Positions 14,748-22,546 of a stretch of DNA of 22,546 nt are shown here, one piece after another. Origin of the DNA: VAZQ01 sp050179645 (lineage in GTDB: Bacteria > Pseudomonadota > Alphaproteobacteria > Rhizobiales > Xanthobacteraceae); contig JBFXEX010000094.1 of the NCBI GenBank assembly GCA_050179645.1, forward strand, positions 1 to 22,546. Direction: 5' to 3'. Position 1 is the stretch's first letter. Each line of letters opens with the position of its first letter. Position numbers and translations under genes: made by a program. Under the pieces are notes generated by a model, which was given only the letters and a program-made list of their open reading frames with translations, ran no database searches and was not told where the DNA came from.

Positions 14748-15144
14748 CGAACTTCGTGAGGAGCAGGAACGCGATGGCCGCGCTCGCCGACGCCAGGATC
14801 GTACCCCAAGCGACGTCAATCAGCGTCAACGACCATGTCCAGTTTCTCAGCGTCGCGAGATTGGTAAGGTCGTAGGTCGCATAGGTGAAAAAACCGAACA
14901 GTGCGCCTTGGATCAGCGCCGTCGTCACCGAACCCGTCTTCAGCGCCGGATAGATCGCGAAGACCAGAAGGCCAATAGGATAAAGCACGTAGAATGCGGC
15001 TGCCGCCGGCAAGTTGACGGTGGCGAGTGCGATATCGCCCATGGTCGGGCGGTAATAGCGCGGCGCCATGATCCCGAGCCAGACCATGTCGGTAACGAAG
15101 AACGCAACCAGCGTTGTGACGTATCCCATCAGAGCGGTCAGCAT
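14734..15144 (-). CDS. DUF2177 small integral membrane protein
   Basis: 136 residues with four hydrophobic helices (about 5-24, 42-66, 72-92 and 108-130). Family text includes FFVTDMVWLGIMAPRYYR, FYVLYPIGLLVFAIYPAL, GFFTYATYDLTNLATLRNW and VAWG. The function of DUF2177 is unknown; genes of this family often lie near ECF11-ChrR loci. The start at 15142-15144 has GGAG about 9 bp upstream; a longer reading is Arg-rich and overlaps folE. It follows folE by 35 bp on the same strand and is probably co-transcribed from the SigE-type promoter at 15878-15904. It converges with and overlaps DUF1295 by 14 bp. Confidence 0.85.
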   Translation of the reverse strand: MLTALMGYVTTLVAFFVTDMVWLGIMAPRYYRPTMGDIALATVNLPAAAAFYVLYPIGLLVFAIYPALKTGSVTTALIQGALFGFFTYATYDLTNLATLRNWTWSLTLIDVAWGTILASASAAIAFLLLTKFVTSS

Positions 15145-15179
15145 GTCGCAACTCCGTCGAGATTGACGTCCCGCACGGG

Positions 15180-15815
15180 CTATTCGCCCGCACCGGCATG
15201 CACCATGGTCAGGAATTCCTGACGGATCATCGGATTGTCGCGGAAGCTGCCGAGCATGCGGCTCGTCACCAGGTCGGTGCCCTGGACGTTGATGCCGCGG
15301 CTCGACATACAATGGTGGGTCGCCTTGATCACCACGCCGACTCCTTGCGGCTTGAGCACGCGGTCGATGGCGTTGGCGATCTGTGCGGTCAGCCGCTCCT
15401 GAATCTGCAGCCGCCTGGCGTAGGCCTCGACCACGCGCGCCAGCTTCGAAATTCCAACCACTCGGCTGTGCGGGATGTAGGCAACCCAGGCGCGACCGAC
15501 GATCGGAGCCACATGATGCTCGCAGTGGCTCGCAAACGGCACGCCGCGCAACACCACCATCTCGTCATAACCGTCGGTTTCCTCGAAGGTCTTGCGCAGA
15601 ATTTGCTCGGGGTCCTGCTGGTAGCCGGAGAAATACTCCTGGAACGCCCGCATCACGCGGCCCGGCGTCTCGCGCAGGCCGTCGCGATCGGGGTCCTCGC
15701 CAATCCAGCGCAACACGTCGCGAAACGACCGCTCGATGTCGGGGTCCGTCGGGAGCGCCTCGGCCGTCGTGCCGCAATATCCGGCAGATCGGGGAAGACG
15801 CACGATATCGTTCAT
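15180..15815 (-). CDS. folE: GTP cyclohydrolase I
   Basis: 211-residue FolE, which converts GTP to dihydroneopterin triphosphate, the first step of tetrahydrofolate and biopterin synthesis. The zinc ligands and catalytic residues are all present: Cys98, His100 and His101 in ASHCEHHVAPIVGRAWVAYIP, and Cys169 in THHCMSSRGI. The motifs DGLRETPGRV (about 45-54) and SKLARVVEAYARRLQIQERLT are also intact. ATG at 15815 is chosen over an upstream TTG because GGAG lies 6 bp before it. A SigE-type promoter, TGATCC-N16-CGTTC, lies 63 bp upstream, so this folE is probably a stress-inducible copy linked to the nearby SigE-ChrR system. It is followed by DUF2177. Confidence 0.94.
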   Translation of the reverse strand: MNDIVRLPRSAGYCGTTAEALPTDPDIERSFRDVLRWIGEDPDRDGLRETPGRVMRAFQEYFSGYQQDPEQILRKTFEETDGYDEMVVLRGVPFASHCEHHVAPIVGRAWVAYIPHSRVVGISKLARVVEAYARRLQIQERLTAQIANAIDRVLKPQGVGVVIKATHHCMSSRGINVQGTDLVTSRMLGSFRDNPMIRQEFLTMVHAGAGE

Positions 15816-15877
15816 TGTGTACTCCAAACGCCTGGAATCTTGCGGAACGTCTTCGAGAAGAATCAGTCAACGCACTG

Positions 15878-15904
15878 GAACGTCAGGATCGCTGTCGCGG
15901 ATCA
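15878..15904 (-). promoter_or_regulatory. SigE (ECF11)-type promoter upstream of folE
   Basis: On the minus strand TGATCC is at 15904-15899. A 16-bp spacer and CGTTC (15882-15878) follow, the same layout as the two promoters at 12491-12567. The predicted start near 15871 gives a leader of about 56 nt to the folE ATG. This is the third correctly oriented copy in the window. Confidence 0.65.
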
Positions 15905-16144
15905 CTACGAGCGATAATAGTTTTATGAAATTGGCCGGATGGAGTGTAGCAGTCAGACGTGATCGCGGTGATGAAAGCTCTCAGACGGATCGCGTCCAGA
16001 GAAATGGTCGCGGCACACGGGTCGCAGCGCGAGCGGCACCGAGGATTGGCGCAAGATTTGATTGACAGCGTCGAGCCTCAGGCAGGTCGCAGCCGCCCGA
16101 CATTCGTCATCACACAGGAGTGAGTGTCCGGCGCCCCGAATAGG
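15905..16144. other. Gap between the folE promoter and the phosphorylase 3' end
   Basis: About 240 bp beyond the folE promoter and before the phosphorylase stop. It holds a 50-codon plus-strand open frame at 15971-16123 (ATG to TGA) of plausible composition. That frame lacks a Shine-Dalgarno site and has no recognisable family. I see no terminator, repeat or RNA gene. Confidence 0.35.
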
Positions 16145-16951
16145 TCACGACGACCGGTCTGCGCGCCAGCGCCGGGCAGCCAGCGAGATCACCTTGAGAG
16201 ACTCCTCGGCGCCATCTGAGGTGCCTTTCTCAAAGTCTCCCTCGATCCGGCCCATCTGATTGGTAACATGGGCGAAACACAGTACGGGTCGACCGCGCAC
16301 CTTCGCAAAGGCATAGAGCGCCGCCGCTTCCATCTCGACGGCGAGAATTCCCGCCTGTAATGCCGCGTCGATCGCCTCTTGCGTCTCCCGAAATGGGGCA
16401 TCGGTTGTCCAGGTAGAGCCAACTTGCACGGAGAACCCGGCCTCGGTCAGTGCCTCCCGCGCCAACTCGGTCAGTTGCGTGTCGGCCTCACTGTAGTCGG
16501 AGGGCGGAAGATAGTGATAGCTCACGCCTTCGTCGCGCAACGCCCGATCGATGACGATGAAATAGGGTGGCGGCCGCACCGGGAGGATCTGGCCGGCCGA
16601 AGTCATGCTCAGGAGAAATTGGCACCCTGAAGCAAAGAGTTCTTCGGCAACCAGGACAGCAAACGCGGCACCAACTGCACAGCTGACAACGCCGTATTCG
16701 TGGCCGTCGTGATGAAAGACGTAGAGGTCGGTGTGGTAGCAGGCCCAGCCGGGATGACGGGCGGCGCCGCCCTGAGCCCGCAGCTGCCGAACGATATCGC
16801 CATCCGGATCGAGCAGGCAGATCTGCGGGATGGCTGCGGCGGGCAGCCGCTTCTGGCGACGCGCTTCGCGTAAGAGACTCTCCGGCGTAAAGGCAGACAT
16901 TGCGTCGTAATGCTTGTGCGAGAGGATCGGCGGAGTTCTTGCTTTGGTCAC
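16145..16951 (-). CDS. Nucleoside (uridine/purine) phosphorylase family protein
   Basis: 268-residue member of the PNP/UDP phosphorylase superfamily, which splits nucleosides with phosphate to a base and ribose-1-phosphate. Visible are ICLLDPDGDIVRQL, VVSCAVGAAFAVLVAEELFASGC (phosphate and purine site helix), LLSMTSAGQI, and the ribose/base motif AVEMEAAALYAFA near residue 215. The family start region PPILSHKHYDAMSAFTPESLL is included from GTG at 16951, which has AGGA 7 bp upstream. ATG at 16984 is an alternative start with no visible ribosome site. It is divergent from the UbiD gene. Substrate preference cannot be read; this subgroup may include salvage enzymes or regulatory nucleotide hydrolases. 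Confidence 0.82.
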   Translation of the reverse strand: MTKARTPPILSHKHYDAMSAFTPESLLREARRQKRLPAAAIPQICLLDPDGDIVRQLRAQGGAARHPGWACYHTDLYVFHHDGHEYGVVSCAVGAAFAVLVAEELFASGCQFLLSMTSAGQILPVRPPPYFIVIDRALRDEGVSYHYLPPSDYSEADTQLTELAREALTEAGFSVQVGSTWTTDAPFRETQEAIDAALQAGILAVEMEAAALYAFAKVRGRPVLCFAHVTNQMGRIEGDFEKGTSDGAEESLKVISLAARRWRADRSS

Positions 16952-17233
16952 GGGCACGTCCTGCTGATTTTCCTCGCCCGCCATTTGAGCGGGCTTTATT
17001 GCCGATGGCGAGAAGCCCGCCGGACCGAACGGCATTGTCCGACCAAGCCATGCAATCGGGGCAAGAAGTCTGGCTGCGGCCCCTTGTGGCGTGCAATTAT
17101 TCGCCGACTTGAATGGACCCGCCCCATCCGCGAAGCTGGAGCGAAGCGCGTCCGGCCCTACTTGGCGGATTCCTATATTCCATTGCCACCAGCCGATCTA
17201 AGAAGCAACGAAGGAAGTGAGAAGAGCAAAGTG

Positions 17234-18658
17234 ATGAATATGCCAATCGATCGGTCGTCGAATGCCGCCTACACGCCGGACCTGCGCGGCTTCATCGAGT
17301 ATTTGGAAGCCGAGCATCCAGAGCAGATCGTGCGAATCAGCAAGGAGGTCGATCCCAAATTCGGCGTCTCCGGCATCCTCGAACGGCTGGAGCGGGACAG
17401 CCGCTTTCCATTGGTCATCTTCGAGAATGTGAAGGGATCAAGCATTCCGCTGGTTGCCAATATGCATTCGAGTTTCGAGCGGTTGCGCTATGCGCTCGGC
17501 ATGGAACAGGGCGGAGTAAAAGAGTTCGTCAGGGAGTGCGGGGTGCGCCAGGCCCATCCGATCGATCCGGTCGTGGTGAACTCCGCGCCAGTGCAGGAAA
17601 TCGTCCGTATCGGCGACGAGGTTGATGTCGAAGAGCTGCCGATCTGCACCTACCACGAGAAGGACGCCGGCAAGTACATCACCGCAGGCCTTGCCGTGAT
17701 GCGCGATCCCGAGACCGGCATCAACAATGTCGGCATTTATCGGCACATGGTGCACGAAAGGAATCTGCTCGGCGTCCAGTTGTCCGAAACGGCAGACGGA
17801 AACATCATCTGGAAGAAATACGAGAAGCGCGGTCTGCCGTGCCCGGTCGCCATCGTCATTGGCCATCATCCGGCATTCTTCATCGGCTCGCTGTGCTTTT
17901 CGACGCTCGATTCCGATGAACTGAGAATTGCCGGCGGAATGCTGCAACGGCCGGTTCCGCTCGTGAGGTGCAAGACCATTCCGCTCGAAGTGCCGGCCGA
18001 TGCCGAAATCGTCCTCGAATGTGAGATCCGCCCGGTCGAGCGCCGCGCGGAAGCACCCTTCGGCGAGTTTCCGGGAACGTATGGTCCGCAGCGCATGAAC
18101 CCGGTGCTCGAGGTCAAGGCGATGACCATGCGGCGTGACCCGCTGTACCAGAACGCCTTTGTCGGACACGCCGACAACCTCCTGCTGTCGGGCCTGATAC
18201 GCACGACCTTCATCGAAGACACGGTGAAGATCGCCTGTCCGACGGTGCGTTCGGTCACCGTGCCGCGCTCCGGCCGTTTTCGTTTCATCTGCTACGTCGC
18301 GATTGAAAAGATGAACCAGGGCGAGGCCAAGCTGGCGGCAATGGCGGCGTTCGTCGCCGATCCATTTCTCAAGTTTGTCGTGGTGGTCGATCACGATGTC
18401 GACATCAGCAACGACACCGATGTCCTGCATGCCATTGCGACGCGCGTGCGGGCCGATCAGGACGTCTTCATGGTGCCCTATGCGAAGGGCTCGCCACTCG
18501 ATCCGGCTTCCTACGATCCGGCCGGCGGGTCGTGCCTCGTCACCAAGATGGGCGTCGATGCCACGCGCAAGGCGAATTACCCGGATGAGATTTCCGTTCC
18601 GGGATTCGAAGACATCGACTTGGCCGACTACATCCCCGGTTACTCGGCCGTTCGATGA
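17234..18658 (+). CDS. UbiD-family prenylated-FMN decarboxylase
   Basis: 474-residue UbiD-fold (de)carboxylase of the usual length. It would use prenylated FMN to decarboxylate aromatic or alpha,beta-unsaturated acids in the cytosol. Recognised family text includes VIFENVKGSSIPLVANMHSS near the N-terminus, GKYITAGLAVMRDPETG (about 155-171), and NNVGIYRHMVHERNLLGVQL, the cofactor-binding region. Also present are EAPFGEFPGTYGP, with the conserved Glu before the GTYG loop, and KFVVVVDHDVDISNDTDVL. The ATG at 17234 is chosen because the preceding residues are unlike UbiD; GAGAAG lies about 9 bp upstream. No UbiX prenyltransferase gene is in the window, so the cofactor must come from elsewhere. 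Likely substrates are benzoate-type acids, given the catabolic context to the left. Confidence 0.88.
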   Translation: MNMPIDRSSNAAYTPDLRGFIEYLEAEHPEQIVRISKEVDPKFGVSGILERLERDSRFPLVIFENVKGSSIPLVANMHSSFERLRYALGMEQGGVKEFVRECGVRQAHPIDPVVVNSAPVQEIVRIGDEVDVEELPICTYHEKDAGKYITAGLAVMRDPETGINNVGIYRHMVHERNLLGVQLSETADGNIIWKKYEKRGLPCPVAIVIGHHPAFFIGSLCFSTLDSDELRIAGGMLQRPVPLVRCKTIPLEVPADAEIVLECEIRPVERRAEAPFGEFPGTYGPQRMNPVLEVKAMTMRRDPLYQNAFVGHADNLLLSGLIRTTFIEDTVKIACPTVRSVTVPRSGRFRFICYVAIEKMNQGEAKLAAMAAFVADPFLKFVVVVDHDVDISNDTDVLHAIATRVRADQDVFMVPYAKGSPLDPASYDPAGGSCLVTKMGVDATRKANYPDEISVPGFEDIDLADYIPGYSAVR

Positions 18659-18663
18659 TCTCC

Positions 18664-18687
18664 GCCCGCTTGATTGCGATTGCGGGC
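18664..18687. terminator. Weak hairpin between convergent ubiD-type gene and cysG
   Basis: GCCCGC at 18664-18669 pairs with GCGGGC at 18682-18687 around a 12-nt loop in the 48-bp convergent gap. No clear U-tract is present in either direction, so a terminator role is only possible. Confidence 0.25.
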
Positions 18688-18706
18688 AAGAAATCCCGCT
18701 CGCACC

Positions 18707-20191
18707 TCAGACCGCCAAGCGTTGCAAGTCCGGCGCCGCGCCCGGCTCATCCGCGGGTATGACTTGCTCGGTCAGAACGCCCGCGAACGCGCGGCCGAAC
18801 ATGACCAGAAGCGGGCCGGGGAGGGCTGCGGCCGCGAGCCTTGCGGGCAGTTCGCAGATTGTCGCCGCAAGAACCGCTTCGTCCGGCCGCGTCGCGCGCG
18901 AGACCGCGACCGCGGGTGTCGCCGGATCGAGGCCTGCGGCCACGGCTCTTGCCACCAGCGCGGGCAGGGTCTTTGTCGGCATGTAAACCACCGTGGTGGC
19001 GACCGGATCGGCGAGCGCGCGCCAGTCAATATCGTCCGGCAGCCGGCCATCCGCGCCGTGACCGGTGATGTATTGCAGTCGGCGCGCGTCGTTCCGCTGC
19101 GTAAGCGACACGCCGAGGCGGCTGGCCGCCGCTTGCGCCGCGGTGATGCCGGGCACGACTTCGATGGCAATCCCGGCGGCGCGACACGCGACGATCTCTT
19201 CGCGCGCGCGGCTGAAGATCATCGGGTCACCGCCTTTGAGCCGCACCACCCGCCGGCCCGCCGTGGCAAGCCCGATCATGAGTGCGTTGATGTCCTGCTG
19301 TCGGCAGGACGGCCCATGGCCGGTCTTGCCGACCAGCATCTTTCTGGCCTCGCGGCGCGCAAACTCGAGCACATCGACCGAAACCAGGTCGTCATAGAGA
19401 ATGACATCGGCCGATTGCAGCGCGCGCACCGCGCGCAGCGTCAGCAGTTCCGGATCGCCCGGGCCGGCCCCGACCAGGACGATCGAACCTTTGTGAGTTT
19501 CGACCACCTGGGCGGCGGTATCGCGCAGAAGCCGCTCCAGGTCGGCGTACACGGGCTCGCGATCCGGCTCCGCCATCGCTTGCGCGGTGAAGCTGCGCCA
19601 GAATGTCCGTCGTGCATGGAACGCCAGTCCCGATCCTTGCACCGTCCGGCGCCAGCTCCGGGCAGCTTCCGCCCAATGCGCGAACCCGCGCGGGATGAAG
19701 GCTTCGAGCCGGGCCCGCACCGCTTGGCCGAACACCGGAGCCGCGCCTCCGGTCGAGATACCGATCACGAGCGGCGAGCGATTGACGATGGCGCCGAAGC
19801 TGAAATCGCAGAGTGCCGGCTTGTCGACGACGTTGACGGGGACGCCTGCCGCGCGCGCCGCCGCGGCGAAGCGCTGGCCCTCGTGGTCGTCCTCGAAGGC
19901 GCCGACGGCGATCGCTGCGCCATCGAAGTCGGCCGGGGCCCATTCGCGCTTGCGGATGGTGACCGGTCCGCGCAGCCTCTCGTCTGCAAGTGCAGTCAAA
20001 TCGTGGGATGGTGCCGGGGCATAGATGTCGATGGACGCACCGGCGGCGGAAAGCAGTTCCGCCTTCCAGGCCGCAGCCGGCGAGCCGCCCGCCACCAGCG
20101 CGCGCCGCCCGTCGAGCGTCACAAACAGCGGAAGCTGCGCCAGCGGCGCCATGCGCGCGGATGGAGTTTCAGCCGGCATGCGCGGCTTCAT
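18707..20191 (-). CDS. cysG: Siroheme synthase CysG (precorrin-2 dehydrogenase/ferrochelatase and uroporphyrinogen-III methyltransferase)
   Basis: 494-residue bifunctional enzyme making siroheme, the cofactor of assimilatory nitrite and sulfite reductases. The N-terminal domain (about 1-215) shows LFVTLDGRRALVAGGSPAAAWK (NAD fold), VPVNVVDKPALCDF with the conserved Asp, and RSPLVIGISTGGAAPVFGQ. The C-terminal SAM methyltransferase domain (about 235-490) shows VLVGAGPGDPELLTLRA, VGKTGHGPSCRQQDIN, VVRLKGGDPMIFSRAREE and VPGITAAQAAASRLGVSLT. The ATG at 20189-20191 has GGAG 7 bp upstream and overlaps the end of the nitrate reductase gene by 23 bp, implying co-translation. A Trp replaces the usual Arg in the first NAD-fold helix (AAAWK). 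It serves the nitrate assimilation operon. Confidence 0.92.
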   Translation of the reverse strand: MKPRMPAETPSARMAPLAQLPLFVTLDGRRALVAGGSPAAAWKAELLSAAGASIDIYAPAPSHDLTALADERLRGPVTIRKREWAPADFDGAAIAVGAFEDDHEGQRFAAAARAAGVPVNVVDKPALCDFSFGAIVNRSPLVIGISTGGAAPVFGQAVRARLEAFIPRGFAHWAEAARSWRRTVQGSGLAFHARRTFWRSFTAQAMAEPDREPVYADLERLLRDTAAQVVETHKGSIVLVGAGPGDPELLTLRAVRALQSADVILYDDLVSVDVLEFARREARKMLVGKTGHGPSCRQQDINALMIGLATAGRRVVRLKGGDPMIFSRAREEIVACRAAGIAIEVVPGITAAQAAASRLGVSLTQRNDARRLQYITGHGADGRLPDDIDWRALADPVATTVVYMPTKTLPALVARAVAAGLDPATPAVAVSRATRPDEAVLAATICELPARLAAAALPGPLLVMFGRAFAGVLTEQVIPADEPGAAPDLQRLAV

Positions 20192-22546
20192 GGTTCGTCT
20201 CCATTTGCAGGTACGCCGCGAGTTGACGCAGTTCGGGTAGGCAGCTTCCACATCGCGTGCCGGCGCGCCGCGAGGCTGCAGCGTCGGCCGCCGGGACGCT
20301 GAAGCAGGCACAGACGACCGGGCCGCTCGCCGCGATGCCCGAATGGGCGGTCATCTCGCACAGGTCGCTCCATTGCGGCGGCGCATCGGAGGGCCCGACA
20401 AACAGCGCGCCGCAAGGCTTTCCGCCGATGAACGCAGCAGCGCGATAAATCCCGGCGCCGGGGTCGGCGTATTCGGTCAGCACCGCGCCGGGAAAGTAGT
20501 CCGGCGCGCGGGTACGCCAAGCCGCGGCAGTGTCGTTGGTCGCGAAGGTCAGGATCGTCGCACTCGTCGTTGCAACACGCGCCCACCAAGTCCCGTCGGG
20601 AAGCACCACCGGGCCGCGCGACAACAGGAGGCCGCGGGAGGCGAAACGAACGGGCTCGATCGTCGCCGGCGTTGCCTTCGACTCGGGCTGGCCGGAGAAC
20701 GGATCGGTGAACGGCGCGACCAGGTCGCCGACCCGCGCCGATGAGGCGTTGGCGTCACTCCAGTGGATTGGGGCGAACAGCAGACCGCGCTGCTGGTCCT
20801 CGCTGACGATCACCCGGAAGACGCACGAGCCGTGCGTGGTGCGAACGCGGGCGAAGCCGCCGGGGGTCAGCCCGTGTTGCTCAGCGTCGCGTGGATGCAC
20901 CTCGACGAATGGCTCCGGCCGATGCGCCCCCAGCGTGGGACTCTCGCCCGTACGGGTCATGGTGTGCCATTGGTCGCGGACCCGGCCGGTGTTGAGCCGC
21001 AGCGGGAACGCGGCGGACGTCTGCTCTCGCAATGCGGGCAGGGCAGGCGGGACGAATCGAGCCTTACGGTCTTCGGTGAAGAAATCGCCGTCGCCGAACA
21101 GGCGCGTCACAGGTGGCTCGCCAACTTTACGCAACGGCCATTGCACCGGCTCGAGGACGTCGTACTGTGCATCGGTGATCGCGGCCAGCGCACCGATGTC
21201 GAAACCGCGCGCGCCGTCGTTCTCGAAACCCGACAGATCCGCGTGCTCGCGAAACACATCGGCCGCCGAGCGGAACGCGAAGGATTCACCGAAGCCCAGG
21301 CGCGTTGCCACGTCGCAGACGATACGCCAATCCGGCTGCGTCTCTCCCGGCCGCGGCAGGAATGCACGCTGCCGCGAGATGCGGCGCTCGGAGTTGGTGA
21401 CGGCGCCGTCCTTCTCGCCCCACGCCGCGGCGGGGAGCAGTACATGCGGAGCGGCGGCGAGCGTGTCGTTGTGCGCCACGTTCTCCGACACCACGAACAG
21501 GTCGAGCTTTTTCAGCGCATCGCTCATCGCGCTGGCGCGGGGCAGCGACACGGCGGGGTTCGTTGCCATCACCCACAGCGCCTTGATCTCGCCGCGTTCG
21601 ATCGCCTCGAACATCTGCACGGCCTTGAGGCCTTCGTGCTCGGCGATGCGCGGTGCATTCCAGAAACGGCGCACCCGGTCAACGTTCCCCGGCGTGAACG
21701 CCATGTGCGCGCCGAGCTGATTGGCAAGTCCGCCGACCTCGCGGCCGCCCATGGCGTTGGGCTGGCCGGTCAGCGACAGCGGTCCCATGCCGGGCCTGCC
21801 GATGCGGCCGGTGGCCAGATGGCAATTGATGATGGCATTGACCTTGTCGGTGCCCTGCGCTGACTGGTTCACGCCTTGGGAGAAGCAGGTAACTGTGCGG
21901 CGCGTCTCCAAGAAGAGGTCGAAGAAGCGCACCACGTCGCGTTCGGCGAGGCCGGTCGCGGCTGCGGCGGCGCGCGGTGTCGGCGCGATCTCCTTGGCGC
22001 GCGCAAGCGTCTCGGCGAGGCCGCTGGTGTGGGCTTCGATATAGGCGTGATCGAGCGCGCCGCGCTCGGCGAGATGAACGAGCAGGCCGCAGAACAGCGC
22101 GGTGTCGGTACCGGGCGCGATTGGCAACAACAGGTCAGCGTCAGCGCCGGTGACGGTTCGGCGCGGGTCGATGACGACGATCCGTGCGCCGTGCCTTTCG
22201 CGGCTGTCGACGATGCGCCGGTAGATTACCGGGTGGCACCAGGCGGTATTGGAGCCGACCAGCACAATGAGATCGGCGACGTCGAGATCGTCGTAGCAGC
22301 CCGGCACCACGTCGCCGCCGAACGCGCGGCGATGGCCGGCCACAGTCGAGGCCATGCAGAGCCGCGAGTTGGTGTCGGCGTTGGCGGTGCCGAGGAAGCC
22401 TTTGGCCAGCTTGTTGGCGACGTAATAGTCCTCGGTCAGGAGCTGGCCGGAAAGAGAGAACGCTATCGCCTGCGGGCCGTACCGGTCGAGGATGCGTTGC
22501 AATCCCTCGGCAACATGAGCGGTGGCCTGGTCCCAGGACGCCCGCC
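20169..22546 (-). CDS. nasA: Assimilatory nitrate reductase large (molybdopterin) subunit, 5' end outside window
   Basis: About 792 C-terminal residues of a cytoplasmic molybdenum nitrate reductase, continuing past the right edge. Signatures include SGQLLTEDYYVANKLAKGF, NADTNSRLCMAS, VGSNTAWCHPV, QGVNQSAQGTDKVNAIIN, PNAMGGREVGGLANQL and DQWHTMTRTG (molydopterin cap). The protein ends in a BFD-like [2Fe-2S] module, CACFSV to CGSC, typical of NasA. However, only 17 residues separate the two Cys pairs, whereas about 30 or more are usual. Within the window no internal start is needed; the TTG near 22502 is internal. It overlaps cysG by 23 bp. The N-terminal [4Fe-4S] cluster and catalytic start lie outside. 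Partners (nirB/nirD, nitrate transporter) are expected to the right. Confidence 0.93.
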   Translation of the reverse strand, partial: RASWDQATAHVAEGLQRILDRYGPQAIAFSLSGQLLTEDYYVANKLAKGFLGTANADTNSRLCMASTVAGHRRAFGGDVVPGCYDDLDVADLIVLVGSNTAWCHPVIYRRIVDSRERHGARIVVIDPRRTVTGADADLLLPIAPGTDTALFCGLLVHLAERGALDHAYIEAHTSGLAETLARAKEIAPTPRAAAAATGLAERDVVRFFDLFLETRRTVTCFSQGVNQSAQGTDKVNAIINCHLATGRIGRPGMGPLSLTGQPNAMGGREVGGLANQLGAHMAFTPGNVDRVRRFWNAPRIAEHEGLKAVQMFEAIERGEIKALWVMATNPAVSLPRASAMSDALKKLDLFVVSENVAHNDTLAAAPHVLLPAAAWGEKDGAVTNSERRISRQRAFLPRPGETQPDWRIVCDVATRLGFGESFAFRSAADVFREHADLSGFENDGARGFDIGALAAITDAQYDVLEPVQWPLRKVGEPPVTRLFGDGDFFTEDRKARFVPPALPALREQTSAAFPLRLNTGRVRDQWHTMTRTGESPTLGAHRPEPFVEVHPRDAEQHGLTPGGFARVRTTHGSCVFRVIVSEDQQRGLLFAPIHWSDANASSARVGDLVAPFTDPFSGQPESKATPATIEPVRFASRGLLLSRGPVVLPDGTWWARVATTSATILTFATNDTAAAWRTRAPDYFPGAVLTEYADPGAGIYRAAAFIGGKPCGALFVGPSDAPPQWSDLCEMTAHSGIAASGPVVCACFSVPAADAAASRRAGTRCGSCLPELRQLAAYLQMETNHEAAHAG

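Noticed and set aside
18674..20302. 542-codon plus-strand open frame opposite cysG
   Set aside because: The opposite strand encodes a complete CysG with both catalytic domains; the plus frame has Arg/His-rich shadow composition.
20763..21863. 366-codon plus-strand open frame opposite nasA
   Set aside because: Shadow of the nitrate reductase gene; no family motif and no ribosome site.

Overview
The window looks like chromosomal DNA of an alphaproteobacterium of the order Hyphomicrobiales, most likely Bradyrhizobium, Rhodopseudomonas or a close relative. This rests on the GC-rich composition, several orphan Bug-type (tripartite tricarboxylate) solute-binding proteins, an ECF11 sigma factor with a ChrR-type zinc anti-sigma factor, and an assimilatory nitrate reductase followed by cysG. 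No RNA genes, intact insertion sequences, phage genes or CRISPR arrays were seen.

Layout. (1) 1-197 is the 3' end of a PPK2-type polyphosphate kinase. (2) 553-9000 is an accessory catabolic region. It holds a Bug binding protein (553-1536), a beta-like GST (1716-2360, minus), a double-domain OsmC protein (2534-3712), and a minus-strand run of class II aldolase, Bug binding protein, dienelactone hydrolase and luciferase-like flavin monooxygenase (3927-7592). It ends with an ACMSD-like amidohydrolase (7993-9000). Two gene corpses lie in its gaps: the C-terminus of a third Bug protein (3796-3921) and the C-terminus of an acyl-CoA dehydrogenase with a nonsense codon (7798-7911). (3) 9055-15815 is a singlet-oxygen / membrane-lipid stress locus. 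A minus-strand operon (flavoprotein desaturase/oxidase, DUF1365, CFA-synthase-like methyltransferase, each joined by an ATGA overlap) diverges from a plus-strand operon (ECF11 sigma factor, ChrR, DUF1295). Converging on that is folE plus a DUF2177 membrane protein. (4) 16145-18658 has a nucleoside phosphorylase and a divergent UbiD-family decarboxylase. (5) 18707-22546 is the end of a nitrate-assimilation operon: the large nitrate reductase subunit (5' end outside the window) and cysG for siroheme.

The most informative signal is a promoter set that no ORF shows. The motif TGATCC-N16-CGTT occurs three times, each correctly oriented. Two copies sit back to back between the flavoprotein operon and the sigma factor. 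The third sits upstream of folE. The first two predict autoregulation plus control of the lipid-modifying operon, as in the Rhodobacter sphaeroides SigE-ChrR response. The third extends the predicted regulon to GTP cyclohydrolase I and DUF2177, linking pterin synthesis to the singlet-oxygen response. All names come from reading the sequence and recalling families; no database search was run.
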